Of a stretch of DNA of 64,000 bases, positions 1 through 8,640 are shown in pieces (the stretch's first letter is position 1; each line of letters opens with the position of its first letter). The stretch spans positions 1 through 64,000 of the forward strand of contig JAQIBS010000168.1 of the NCBI GenBank assembly GCA_027858965.1, in the 5' to 3' direction. The notes beneath the pieces were generated by a model. The model ran no database searches and was not told the DNA's origin. It worked only from the letters and a program-made list of their open reading frames with translations. This DNA is from Kiritimatiellia bacterium. Its GTDB lineage: Bacteria > Verrucomicrobiota > Kiritimatiellia > RFP12 > UBA1067. The translations under genes were made by a program, and so were the position numbers.

Positions 1-821
1 TTTGCGTCCTGCCACGTTAAGAGCGGCAACTCGATGGCCGTATCGCTCAGGAAATCATGCGCTCCAACAACAAACACTCCAAAAATCAACAATGCACAGT
101 TCAAAATTAGAATTGCTGCAACAGCGCTGTATACCCTTTTCAAATAAGGCATGGCAAAATCAGCCACATCAGCCGGTCCAAGGAAGCCAACAATATCATC
201 CAGCAAAAAAACACCGCGAATGGATGAGAAGGATGCCGCCTGCAACTTGATCCAATCCTCGAGAAAATCAGTGATCACATTCAGCATGGCATGGGTTCCC
301 TCAGGATCAAACTGCATCGCCATCAGAAATTCAGTGGTTCCCATAAGAAAGGAGGCAATGTTCAAAGGACCACGTGCCACAGCAAAGCGGATGGCATGTC
401 CCTCTGCCTCTATGGCCGGTTGCATCATCTGAAGCCGACGCAATGTAAAGGGAAGCAATCCGGCGCTGTAGACATCAGGTTTTGTCAGAACCAGCGCTTT
501 ATCGCTCTGTCCTCTCTCAATTGGCTCGGCAAAAGGGAGGTCATGCTCATGCCAAATCTGCCTTGCGCCAAATGCGGACGGCTCGGTGCACATACCATAC
601 TCCGACCAGAAACCAGGCATAAATGCGGCATCAGGAAATCTATGAACAGCCGCCATATTGGTACCCAACCAGACCTTGTCCGAGCTGTAATAATCCAGAA
701 TGGAGGCCTTGCCTGTCCATTCAGGCAGCCAGGGGCTGTCCGCTAGAAAGCCGCACATCGGCTTGTCGAATTTTTCGCCATTAATAACAGCGAGCAGTTG
801 TTCCCAGTGTTGTTGTGTCAT
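1..821 (-). CDS. Uroporphyrinogen decarboxylase (URO-D) family protein, partial (runs off window start)
   Basis: Minus-strand open frame from ATG at 819-821 to the window edge, not in the ORF track because it is incomplete. Reads MTQQHWEQLLAVINGEKFDKPMCGFLADSPWLPEWTGKASILDYYSSDKVWLGTN...; URO-D-like by recall. Confidence 0.6.
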   Translation of the reverse strand, partial: MTQQHWEQLLAVINGEKFDKPMCGFLADSPWLPEWTGKASILDYYSSDKVWLGTNMAAVHRFPDAAFMPGFWSEYGMCTEPSAFGARQIWHEHDLPFAEPIERGQSDKALVLTKPDVYSAGLLPFTLRRLQMMQPAIEAEGHAIRFAVARGPLNIASFLMGTTEFLMAMQFDPEGTHAMLNVITDFLEDWIKLQAASFSSIRGVFLLDDIVGFLGPADVADFAMPYLKRVYSAVAAILILNCALLIFGVFVVGAHDFLSDTAIELPLLTWQDA

Positions 822-828
822 AGTTTTT

Positions 829-972
829 CAGTGTCCAGTGTCCAGTGTTCAGTGTCCAGTGTTCAGTGTTCAGTGTCCAGTGTCCAGTGTTCAGTGTCCA
901 GTGTTCAGTGTTCAGTGTCCAGTGTTCAGTGTTCAGTGTCCAGTGTTAACTGTTAACTGTTCACTGTTAATT
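829..972. repeat. Degenerate heptamer array CAGTGT(C/T), ~17 units, running into (A/C)ACTGTT units
   Basis: Direct reading: CAGTGTC CAGTGTC CAGTGTT CAGTGTC CAGTGTT CAGTGTT ... AACTGTT AACTGTT CACTGTT. Confidence 0.95.
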
Positions 973-2355
973 GCTAAGGCGTTCAAAGGCGCGGCGTGTT
1001 CCGTAAGGGGCACGCTCGGTGCGGGAGAGCATAGAGTTGGCCTCATCGTTGTTTACAAACTTCTCTGTTTTGTAATCCCATTCAAGTTTGCGTCCCAGCT
1101 TCATGCCGATATGCGCCACAAGACAAGCACTGCATGAACGATGTGCTGTCTCAGCTGGCACCAATGACTCTTTACGAGAGCGAATACAATCAACCCAGTT
1201 CTGGTGATGATTGCCACGATGCCTATAGAGGTGAATACCACTCTCAGGAATCTCAAATTTCAATATCTCCGGTTTGCTGGCATCCAACGCCTTGAGCTTA
1301 CGTCCTGGTGAAATGGGATCAGATGCAGTCATTTTGGCTCCACCACGACTGACAAAGATCCAGCGGCCATCCTCTCCTATAAAACGTACTCCATTGGGAA
1401 ACTTGTTCCAGATGCGCATCGTGGTGCCGTTCGCATAGGTCATCGTGATATCGTAATCACCGTGGACATCCCACAGTCCCTTGGTGTGAAACTGACCTTT
1501 GCCCTCAATAAACTTCGGCCCTTGACGTTCCCAACCCATCGCCCAGTGGGCGATATCCAGATGATGCGACCCCCAACCGGTTATCATTCCTGCACCAAAC
1601 TGCTCGCAACGCAACCAGCCAGGACGGCCACTTATCCCTTTAGGGTTATGCACACGATCCTGAGTATAATAAACCTCAGGAGTGGAACCCAGCCACATTT
1701 TGTAATCAAGAGCCTCAGGAACCGGCATCTCCTCTATTTTGCCGCCTGCTGGATCGCCGGGCAGACCGATCTCAATATGCTTTACCTTACCGATAGCCCC
1801 ATTGCGAACCAGCTCACAGGCACGATGGAACTGATTGCTTGAACGCTGCTGCGAACCGAGAAGAAAAACTCCCTTATTCATTGTCAGCGCATCACTAAAG
1901 AAACGCCCCTCGGCAATGGTCAGCGAGGCAGGTTTCTGCATATAAACATCTTTACCGGAAAATGAGGCCTCAACAGCGGGCTGACTGTGCCAGTGGTCGG
2001 GAGTCGAGATAGCAACCGCATCAATATCCTTGCGGGCAATAATCTCGTTGTAATCCTGATAGCCCTTTACATCAACAGAGGTCTTCTGCTTGGCATAGTA
2101 AGCGTTCATGTAATCAAGACCTGCTTTTATGCGCACTTTATCCAGATCTGCAATTGCAACATACTTAACGCCCTTACATTTGATGATCCCCGGAACATCC
2201 ATGGTTTTACCAATACGGCCAAAACCGATCTGGCCCACCTGAATGGTATTACTGGGAGCATCCGCACCTAAGACCGATGAAGGAATAATGGTTGGAAAAC
2301 CAACTGCGGCCGCTGCTGTTGCTGTTGCACCCATAAACTTGCGACGTGATATCAT
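967..2355 (-). CDS. Gfo/Idh/MocA family oxidoreductase with Tat-type signal
   Basis: N-terminal SRRKFMG twin-arginine signal, Rossmann start VGQIGFGRIGKT, STPDHWHSQPAVEA and QKPASLTIAEG motifs. Confidence 0.88.
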   Translation of the reverse strand: MISRRKFMGATATAAAAVGFPTIIPSSVLGADAPSNTIQVGQIGFGRIGKTMDVPGIIKCKGVKYVAIADLDKVRIKAGLDYMNAYYAKQKTSVDVKGYQDYNEIIARKDIDAVAISTPDHWHSQPAVEASFSGKDVYMQKPASLTIAEGRFFSDALTMNKGVFLLGSQQRSSNQFHRACELVRNGAIGKVKHIEIGLPGDPAGGKIEEMPVPEALDYKMWLGSTPEVYYTQDRVHNPKGISGRPGWLRCEQFGAGMITGWGSHHLDIAHWAMGWERQGPKFIEGKGQFHTKGLWDVHGDYDITMTYANGTTMRIWNKFPNGVRFIGEDGRWIFVSRGGAKMTASDPISPGRKLKALDASKPEILKFEIPESGIHLYRHRGNHHQNWVDCIRSRKESLVPAETAHRSCSACLVAHIGMKLGRKLEWDYKTEKFVNNDEANSMLSRTERAPYGTRRAFERLSN

Positions 2356-2419
2356 CTCTGTTCTCCCGCTTATAATTAATTAAACTAAATTAACATCCAT
2401 TAGCATTCCACAGGATGCA

Positions 2420-2456
2420 TAGGCTGTTAGGCTGTTAGGCTGTTAGGCTGTTAGGC
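2420..2456. repeat. Octamer array AGGCTGTT x4, with inverted word TGCCTAACA at 2511-2519
   Basis: TGTTAGGCA (2449-2457) is the reverse complement of TGCCTAACA (2511-2519). Confidence 0.9.
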
Positions 2457-2607
2457 AAATCATCAAACTACTTTTTTGAGCACAATGCGCAACGAATATA
2501 CAAACATAAATGCCTAACATTCTAAACACCTAAACTCCTGCACCCTTTGAGATGCTTGTGTGATCAGTTAATCTATTTATAATAATACACTTTTATGAAA
2601 ATGTATA

Positions 2608-3791
2608 TTGCAACTTATCCTCACTAAAGTGCATAATATTTGCATGCGGTTAGAACAAAACAGAGAGGAACCATCAAACATTCTGATTCTGATGGAGTGG
2701 TATGATCATCATATCCGTCAGGGAATTGGTCGTTACGCACATGAACACAACTGGCACCTGACCATTGATGAACGCGCATCCATCCCCAAAGGGTGGCAGG
2801 GTGACGGCGTTCTGACTGTTTTCAATAAACGCACTGATATCGCCCAATATGTCCAACAGCTGAATATCCCGATAGTTGACATGGGGCTCTACCATCCGGA
2901 AATTAAACTTCCACGCGTTACCGGTGACAGCAAACGGATCAGCGCTCTGGCAGCAGAACATTTTGCAGAACGCGGATACAAGCATACGGCCTGGTTCTCA
3001 CGGGTTGGCACACCGATCGAACGGATGCGTTATGCGGGTTTTCGGGAAAGTTGCCTTAAACTCGGCCTCAATGAACCCCTGGAGTGGGTTTGGGAGAGAC
3101 ACTCCCCCGGCAGAGTCGACAGCTGGAAAGATCTGCGCAACTGGCTTGAGAAGGAGCTAAGAAAGGCCCCCGAGCCACTAGCCATACTCACATACAATGA
3201 TTATGATGCATCCAACATTCTCTACGTCTGTCAAAACGCTGACATCGATGTGCCTGATACAGTTGCCATTCTAGGTATTGACGATAATGAGCTGATATGC
3301 CTCAACCAGCCGGTCCCGCTTTCAAGCATAATTCATGATCTATTCCGGGTGGGTTATGAGGCTGCGGAGCTTCTGGATGCTCTCATACAAGGCATACACA
3401 CCCCAGCTACCCCCGACTAATACCACCTAAAGGAATTCAACTGCGACAGAGCACTGACTACACAGCCATCGAGGTGCCTGCTGTGCGAAAGGCCATCACA
3501 TTTATCAAAACAAATATCAAAAGAAGTATCGGAATCCAGGAGATTGCAAAGCATGCCGGAGTCTCGCGCAGCACCCTTGACCGGCTGTTTTTAGAAAATT
3601 TTAACAGAACTGTCTATACAGAGGTTCACAGAACACGCCTAAGTATAGTAAAATCCCTCCTGTCAACCACCGCACTCACAATACATGAGATTGCCAAACA
3701 AACCGGTTTTTGCCACGCGCAATACCTCAATAACCTTTTTAAACGCAGCGAAGGCATAACCCCGCGGGAATTCCGCAAACAGTATAAGTAG
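2608..3791 (+). pseudogene. XylR-like AraC-family regulator (LacI-type sensor + AraC HTH), split by a 1-nt frameshift
   Basis: ORF 2608-3420 ends ...IQGIHTPATPD*. The next frame reads ..RLIPPKGIQLRQSTDYTAIEVPAVRKAITFIK... into the HTH ORF 3474-3791. The break lies at CTACCCCCGACTAA; one extra C restores a single protein. Confidence 0.75.
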
Positions 3792-3798
3792 AGGTTGA

Positions 3799-3968
3799 AA
3801 TGATTCAAATGGTTCAAATGGTTGAAATGGTTCAAATGCCTTCAACCGCTTTAACCTTCAACCCCTTTAACCTTCAACCCCTTTAACCGCTTCAACCCTT
3901 TTAACCGCTTCAACACTTTTAAACTTTAACATTTAAACATTAACCTTTAACCTTTTCAACCTTCAACA
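3799..3968. repeat. Degenerate word arrays: (GGTTCAAAT)n followed by (CTTTAACC/CTTCAACC)n
   Basis: Direct reading of the intergenic region between the regulator and the NYN gene. Confidence 0.9.
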
Positions 3969-5708
3969 ATGTCCATATGCAAAACACAACTGACAGAGCC
4001 CTGTAAAAAAGAGCTGCTGAGAATTATAAGCTATGTCACCGACAGAGAGCTTAATACCCTGCTGAAAACAGAGCCCTCTTTCAGTGCAGGTGGATTTCGT
4101 TCACAAAAGCCGGCCATTCTGCGTAAACGTCTGGAACAGATTGCTCTTGGCGGTCCTCTTATATCCACTCGGATCCGCACCATACTGGCAGCCCACTGCC
4201 GCACCGATTCACTACTACGCTATATCTCTACTGAAACCCTGCCGGGATTATCAGCGGTTCTGGCAGCCCTGCTGGGCGCCCCTGTATTGATTACAGCCGC
4301 CCTGCTGGATAAGCGCCCGGAAGTGCGAGAAAAAGCAGAGGACTGGCTGCAGAAGAGTCCTCATTTCAAAGAACTGACCCAGGAATTTGCGGCTGGCGAA
4401 CTGGCAGACCGTTTTGCCGATATCACCGACCTAACCGGCGCGGAAGTCAACAATATCAAGATTGTAACCAAAGAAAGCTGGAATGAGCAGAAAGAGCGGC
4501 TGGAGCAGCGCATCAAAACCCTGCAAACCGAAAACCACCGCCTCAAAGGGGTAGACGACAAAAACAGCCGGACTAACACTCTCCTAAAAAAAGAGAAAGA
4601 GGAGAGTACCCGCTTAGAAACAAAGCTGAAAGAGGGTGAAAGCACTCTGCGGGCAATCCGCAAAGAGCTAGAACATGTTAAAGCGGAGCTTCAACGAGAA
4701 ACCACCCGACGTGAAGATCGTCTGCAGGCCGCTCTCGATATCAGTCTCTCTCAGGAATTTTATGGCTGGCTGGCCGAAGCAAAGGCCATTGAAATAGAGG
4801 CCGGAAATGAAACACCTGCCAGCGATGCCATTGTATTTGCCGAGCAGGCACTTAAAAAGCAGAAGCAGGTAGATCGACATAGCAAGAATCGATTGGAGCT
4901 GAGTGATCGGTTAGATCAGCTTAAAAAACTACATACCCAGGTCACTGAAAGCCTTCAGAGCGCAATCCATCAATGCCCTGAACTGAAGCAGGCCGAGAAA
5001 AAACTGGAAGAGGAGATCAACCATCTGGAAGAGCTGATCACCCCGCAACGGGCAGCCTCCCCCATAGAAGAGGTGCTGATCAACAAGATACACTCTGCCT
5101 CAGATGAATCTTTACCCAAACTGCGTACGCTGCCGAAGATGCTCAAAGATCTGAAGCTCCTCAGCACAAAATCCTTAAAAAGCGTTGAACTGGAGTTCAG
5201 CAAACGTCTCTCAGCCATTGAAGCCCTGGGCGTGCCCCAATCTCAGGAGATGCAATCACGCCAGGATGCGGCATCGAAGCTAGGCTGTGCGCTGGCAGGC
5301 AAAGCCCCCGCCATCCTGCTTCTCGACGGACACAACATTGTTTTCGGACTACCAGCCCGTTATATGCCGGGACGCGGAAAATCCGTCTCTGATGCACAAA
5401 AGAGGCAGCACTTAATTGACGACCTAGTTCGCATCACCGAACCCAATCCAGCGATGCGCTCCATACTGCTTTTCGATGGACACACCCGCAGCGACTCCGA
5501 TCCCTCGCCCAATGTCCGCGTAACCTACTCCGGCGGAGAGGGCGAACACCGAGCCGACAAAGTTATTATTGATCAGATCCGCTTTTTAAAAGGTGCCTAC
5601 CCAGATGCAACAGTACTACTGGTCAGTAACGATAATGATCTCTGCAAAGATGCCCGCCGCCTAGGGGCGCAAAACCTCTCAGTCCTGGACTTCGGCGGCT
5701 TTTTGTAA
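3969..5708 (+). CDS. Coiled-coil protein with C-terminal NYN/YacP-like (PIN-fold) nuclease domain
   Basis: Long heptad/charged central region, then ILLLDGHNIVFGLPARY...SILLFDGHTRSDSDPS...ATVLLVSNDNDLCKDARRLGAQNLSVLDFGGFL, typical NYN/YacP acidic motifs. Confidence 0.75.
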   Translation: MSICKTQLTEPCKKELLRIISYVTDRELNTLLKTEPSFSAGGFRSQKPAILRKRLEQIALGGPLISTRIRTILAAHCRTDSLLRYISTETLPGLSAVLAALLGAPVLITAALLDKRPEVREKAEDWLQKSPHFKELTQEFAAGELADRFADITDLTGAEVNNIKIVTKESWNEQKERLEQRIKTLQTENHRLKGVDDKNSRTNTLLKKEKEESTRLETKLKEGESTLRAIRKELEHVKAELQRETTRREDRLQAALDISLSQEFYGWLAEAKAIEIEAGNETPASDAIVFAEQALKKQKQVDRHSKNRLELSDRLDQLKKLHTQVTESLQSAIHQCPELKQAEKKLEEEINHLEELITPQRAASPIEEVLINKIHSASDESLPKLRTLPKMLKDLKLLSTKSLKSVELEFSKRLSAIEALGVPQSQEMQSRQDAASKLGCALAGKAPAILLLDGHNIVFGLPARYMPGRGKSVSDAQKRQHLIDDLVRITEPNPAMRSILLFDGHTRSDSDPSPNVRVTYSGGEGEHRADKVIIDQIRFLKGAYPDATVLLVSNDNDLCKDARRLGAQNLSVLDFGGFL

Positions 5709-5753
5709 AAGTAGCGTTTAAAACGTTGAAATCGTTAAAAGCTACCAACGAGC

Positions 5754-6224
5754 TTAATGCTTATGCTCAGCCGGATAATATTCCAGCAGGGCTGTTACAC
5801 TCTCTTTGAGGGTTGCCACATATTTTGCATCGGTATTCTGTTTAACCTTCATTGCATTGATAATCACCGCATGATGCGCCTTGAGGCGTTCAACATAATC
5901 TTCCTGAGAGGGCTTTACACGCTGTGTCAGGTAGTAGTTCGAAATAGTCTCGATGATTTTCTGAGCATGCTCCTCTTTGTTGGTCACCCAGCGAACAAAC
6001 TGACTCTTTGACTGCACATCTTTTTCAAGAGCAAGTTTGTTCAACATGGAAATCGACTTATCAAGGGTCTCAACATCCTCAAGCATCATGACAACGCGTA
6101 CATTGTCAGAGTAGATACCACAGGGAATCTGACAGTGCGCCTGACTCTTTTGCGGAGCAAGAGCCAACAGCATTGCGGATAATATTATCGCGGACATCAT
6201 TGTAGTTATTCTTCGGTTCTTCAT
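5754..6224 (-). CDS. sodN: Nickel-type superoxide dismutase with N-terminal Sec-type signal
   Basis: HCQIPCGIY Ni-hook motif right after a hydrophobic leader ending APQKSQA; remainder helical as expected of NiSOD. Confidence 0.85.
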   Translation of the reverse strand: MKNRRITTMMSAIILSAMLLALAPQKSQAHCQIPCGIYSDNVRVVMMLEDVETLDKSISMLNKLALEKDVQSKSQFVRWVTNKEEHAQKIIETISNYYLTQRVKPSQEDYVERLKAHHAVIINAMKVKQNTDAKYVATLKESVTALLEYYPAEHKH

Positions 6225-6326
6225 ATAATATTTCCTTTTTTGTTTTTTATGTTATGTATTCAGTTTAACCTTAGGTCATAAATATTACATCAGGTTAAAG
6301 AATGTGTCCATAGAGAAAATCGAAAT

Positions 6327-8366
6327 TTACTCCCCTCCCTGCAACAGCATCACCGTTCCGGGAGTTTTATAAACCCGCTGCGGCATGGCAAAATCTTCGG
6401 TCATAACCTGAGGAAGCAGAAAAACATCACCTTTGCTGTTACAGAAATACAACCTTGATTCAGATGGCTGCCGTCCATGGCCATCGGCCCATAGACCGTA
6501 GAAATCAGGATGCACATTTACCGGGCGACGCAGGTAGGTGTGATTGTACTCGCTGTTCCATGTCATCTTTTTGACACGTTTCCAGCTCTGCCCCGCATCA
6601 CAGGTCTCCCACATGGAGATCTCGCCGCCTGGATTGTAAGCCTGCGGACCTGTGCGGGTCGGACCGGTAATCCGCCAGCAGGTATCGCTGTCCATATAGA
6701 GCGAGCCGGTGTCGTAATTGTTGTCCGAGACAATCCCGGTATTGATATTGGTCCAGGAACTGCCATCCCAGCGAGCGATACGCCACTCACGTGGACCATT
6801 CTCCGGGCCGGACTCATAGCCCTTACTCAGAACAAACAGAATGTGCGGATTGCCCTGTGAATCATAGTTGATATCTTTCATATAGACATTGCGCGGCCAG
6901 CTTTCATACTCAAAAACAAGGGCGGGAGTTGCCGCATCAGAAATAGGAATGGTCAGAACGGTTCCATCTACCGTTGTCCAGGTAACTCCGAAATCATCAC
7001 TCTGCATATAGTAGAGGTTGGTGCGGTAGTTAAGCCCCAGCCCATCGGGATGCATATTAAAGGCGGTACCTGTTTTGAGTCCCCGCCACATGCGGCTGAC
7101 CTGATAATGCCCCCGCTCAATATAAGAGATCATCTGGCGTGAGCTCCACTCTGTTCCATCGGGATTACTGGTCATCAGGAACATTCCCCGTTCAGGTGAA
7201 TACCAGGTATGCATGAACATAAAACCTTTGCCCGGGTAATAGAAAGGCTGCGGATAGGAAAAATTGCCGGTATACATCACTCTGAAACGGCTGATATCAT
7301 GCGGGTTGACGGAGCGGGTAATGTAAGAGGGACGACCGGTCCCGTGGCTGCTGTGAAAGATCCAGATGTACCCTTGATCATCCAGGTTGATAACCGGATT
7401 GTCATGCGCATCCGTGGTGTACTTATCCATGATGCAAGTAGGACGCGCAACCTTGCCGGTATTATGATCGTAGTACGAAACCATATGAAAGAGTGTGCTG
7501 TTCTGTTCATCAGTGCCACCATAACAGAAGTAGGTGCGATTAGTCTCAGCAGAGTACCAGGCCATGGGAATGTGCTTGGCGCAGTAGGTTCCGAGACCTC
7601 CACTGTATTTATAAACATATTCATCGCCGGATTCCTGATTGAAATACCAGATACCGTTGAAACCGGTTCCAGGAGTACCCATCTCCAACAACTCTGCCGA
7701 GTCATACCAATACGCATCAGGACCACCCGCAATCTGAGAGATCAGCGAAGATTCGCCGACACCATCGCTGTTCCAGAGGGCAATCAGATCATTGGTTACA
7801 GAACCGGTTGTTACCTCCTGAAAGATCGAAGTAACCTCGTTGGAGGAGATAGCCCGGTTCCAGATACGAATATCCTCCATATATCCGGACATCATCCGGT
7901 CCGGTTTATCAGGAACCGCACCGATCTGCAGACTGTAGTCAAAGGCAGTGCGATTAACAGCAGCAGCGGTGGTTGCTTTGAGATAGCCGTTGGTATATAT
8001 CCTGATATAACTGCCGTCATAGGTGCCGGTATAGTGAATCCAGGTATTTGTCGGAGTTGGCAGTGCCTTGGCTGAAAGATAAGAGGGCGGATCGTTTTCG
8101 ACCAGCATACGAACCGCAGGGTCAACATCATAAAGGTAGAGGGTGAACCCACTTCCAGCCGCCCCCATATTAAGATAGATCTGTGAGGTATCCAGATCGC
8201 TCTTAACCCAGCAGGAGACTGAGAAGCCGGTTGGATCGACGGATATTTCACTCTGTGGCACCTCATAGTATGTCTGCCCGTCAAAGAAGATTCCATCTCC
8301 AGAAGGGTCCGCCTTCGCTAGGATTGCTATTAAAAATGTCAATATACACACAGATATTTTACACAT
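6327..8366 (-). CDS. Secreted LamG-domain + BNR_4-like beta-propeller protein (possible polysaccharide-active enzyme)
   Basis: Signal peptide MCKISVCILTFLIAILAKA; LamG-like FSVSCWVKSDLD..., YMEDIRIWNRAISSNEV; BNR-like VINLDDQGYIWIFHSSHG, VTWTTVDG repeats. Start moved from 8426 to the Met giving the signal peptide. Confidence 0.65.
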   Translation of the reverse strand: MCKISVCILTFLIAILAKADPSGDGIFFDGQTYYEVPQSEISVDPTGFSVSCWVKSDLDTSQIYLNMGAAGSGFTLYLYDVDPAVRMLVENDPPSYLSAKALPTPTNTWIHYTGTYDGSYIRIYTNGYLKATTAAAVNRTAFDYSLQIGAVPDKPDRMMSGYMEDIRIWNRAISSNEVTSIFQEVTTGSVTNDLIALWNSDGVGESSLISQIAGGPDAYWYDSAELLEMGTPGTGFNGIWYFNQESGDEYVYKYSGGLGTYCAKHIPMAWYSAETNRTYFCYGGTDEQNSTLFHMVSYYDHNTGKVARPTCIMDKYTTDAHDNPVINLDDQGYIWIFHSSHGTGRPSYITRSVNPHDISRFRVMYTGNFSYPQPFYYPGKGFMFMHTWYSPERGMFLMTSNPDGTEWSSRQMISYIERGHYQVSRMWRGLKTGTAFNMHPDGLGLNYRTNLYYMQSDDFGVTWTTVDGTVLTIPISDAATPALVFEYESWPRNVYMKDINYDSQGNPHILFVLSKGYESGPENGPREWRIARWDGSSWTNINTGIVSDNNYDTGSLYMDSDTCWRITGPTRTGPQAYNPGGEISMWETCDAGQSWKRVKKMTWNSEYNHTYLRRPVNVHPDFYGLWADGHGRQPSESRLYFCNSKGDVFLLPQVMTEDFAMPQRVYKTPGTVMLLQGGE

Positions 8367-8400
8367 AATATAACTCAACTCTGTTTTAAAATTATTAGTT

Positions 8401-8426
8401 CTAAAGCTGCTTTCAGCCGTAACCAA
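8401..8426 (+). repeat. 26-bp dispersed repeat CTAAAGCTGCTTTCAGCCGTAACCAA
   Basis: Near-identical copies at 12729-12754 and 51207-51232. Confidence 0.85.
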
Positions 8427-8489
8427 ATTAAGCTCTTGTGATGAACGGACCTATTTGTTCCAAATGTCCCTTTGTGTGTTAAACGTCGC

Positions 8490-8572
8490 AGCTTTAATCA
8501 ACAACTTACAAAAATGGTTGCCTAACTTTCTTGTTTTTCGTGACAGGAGTTGATTAAATAGCAACTAAAGCT
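8490..8572 (+). repeat. ~85-bp dispersed repeat, copy A
   Basis: GCTTTAATCAACAACTTACAAAAATGGTTGCCTAACTTTCTTGTTTTTCGTGACAGGAGTTGATTAAATAGCAACTAAAGC; related to copies at 25688 and 27105. Terminal parts are mutually inverted. Confidence 0.8.
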
Positions 8573-8640
8573 GGGATGCAGCTTCAGTTACACAAGTACG
8601 CCAAACAGCAGATGCGTCCAATTCACTTCGATGCAAACCA

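Noticed and set aside
829-972. CRISPR array
   Set aside because: Units are 7 bp tandem words with no spacers; no cas genes in the window.
7209-8075. 288-aa plus-strand ORF
   Set aside because: Fully antisense to the LamG/BNR gene, which has a signal peptide and domain motifs; shadow ORF.
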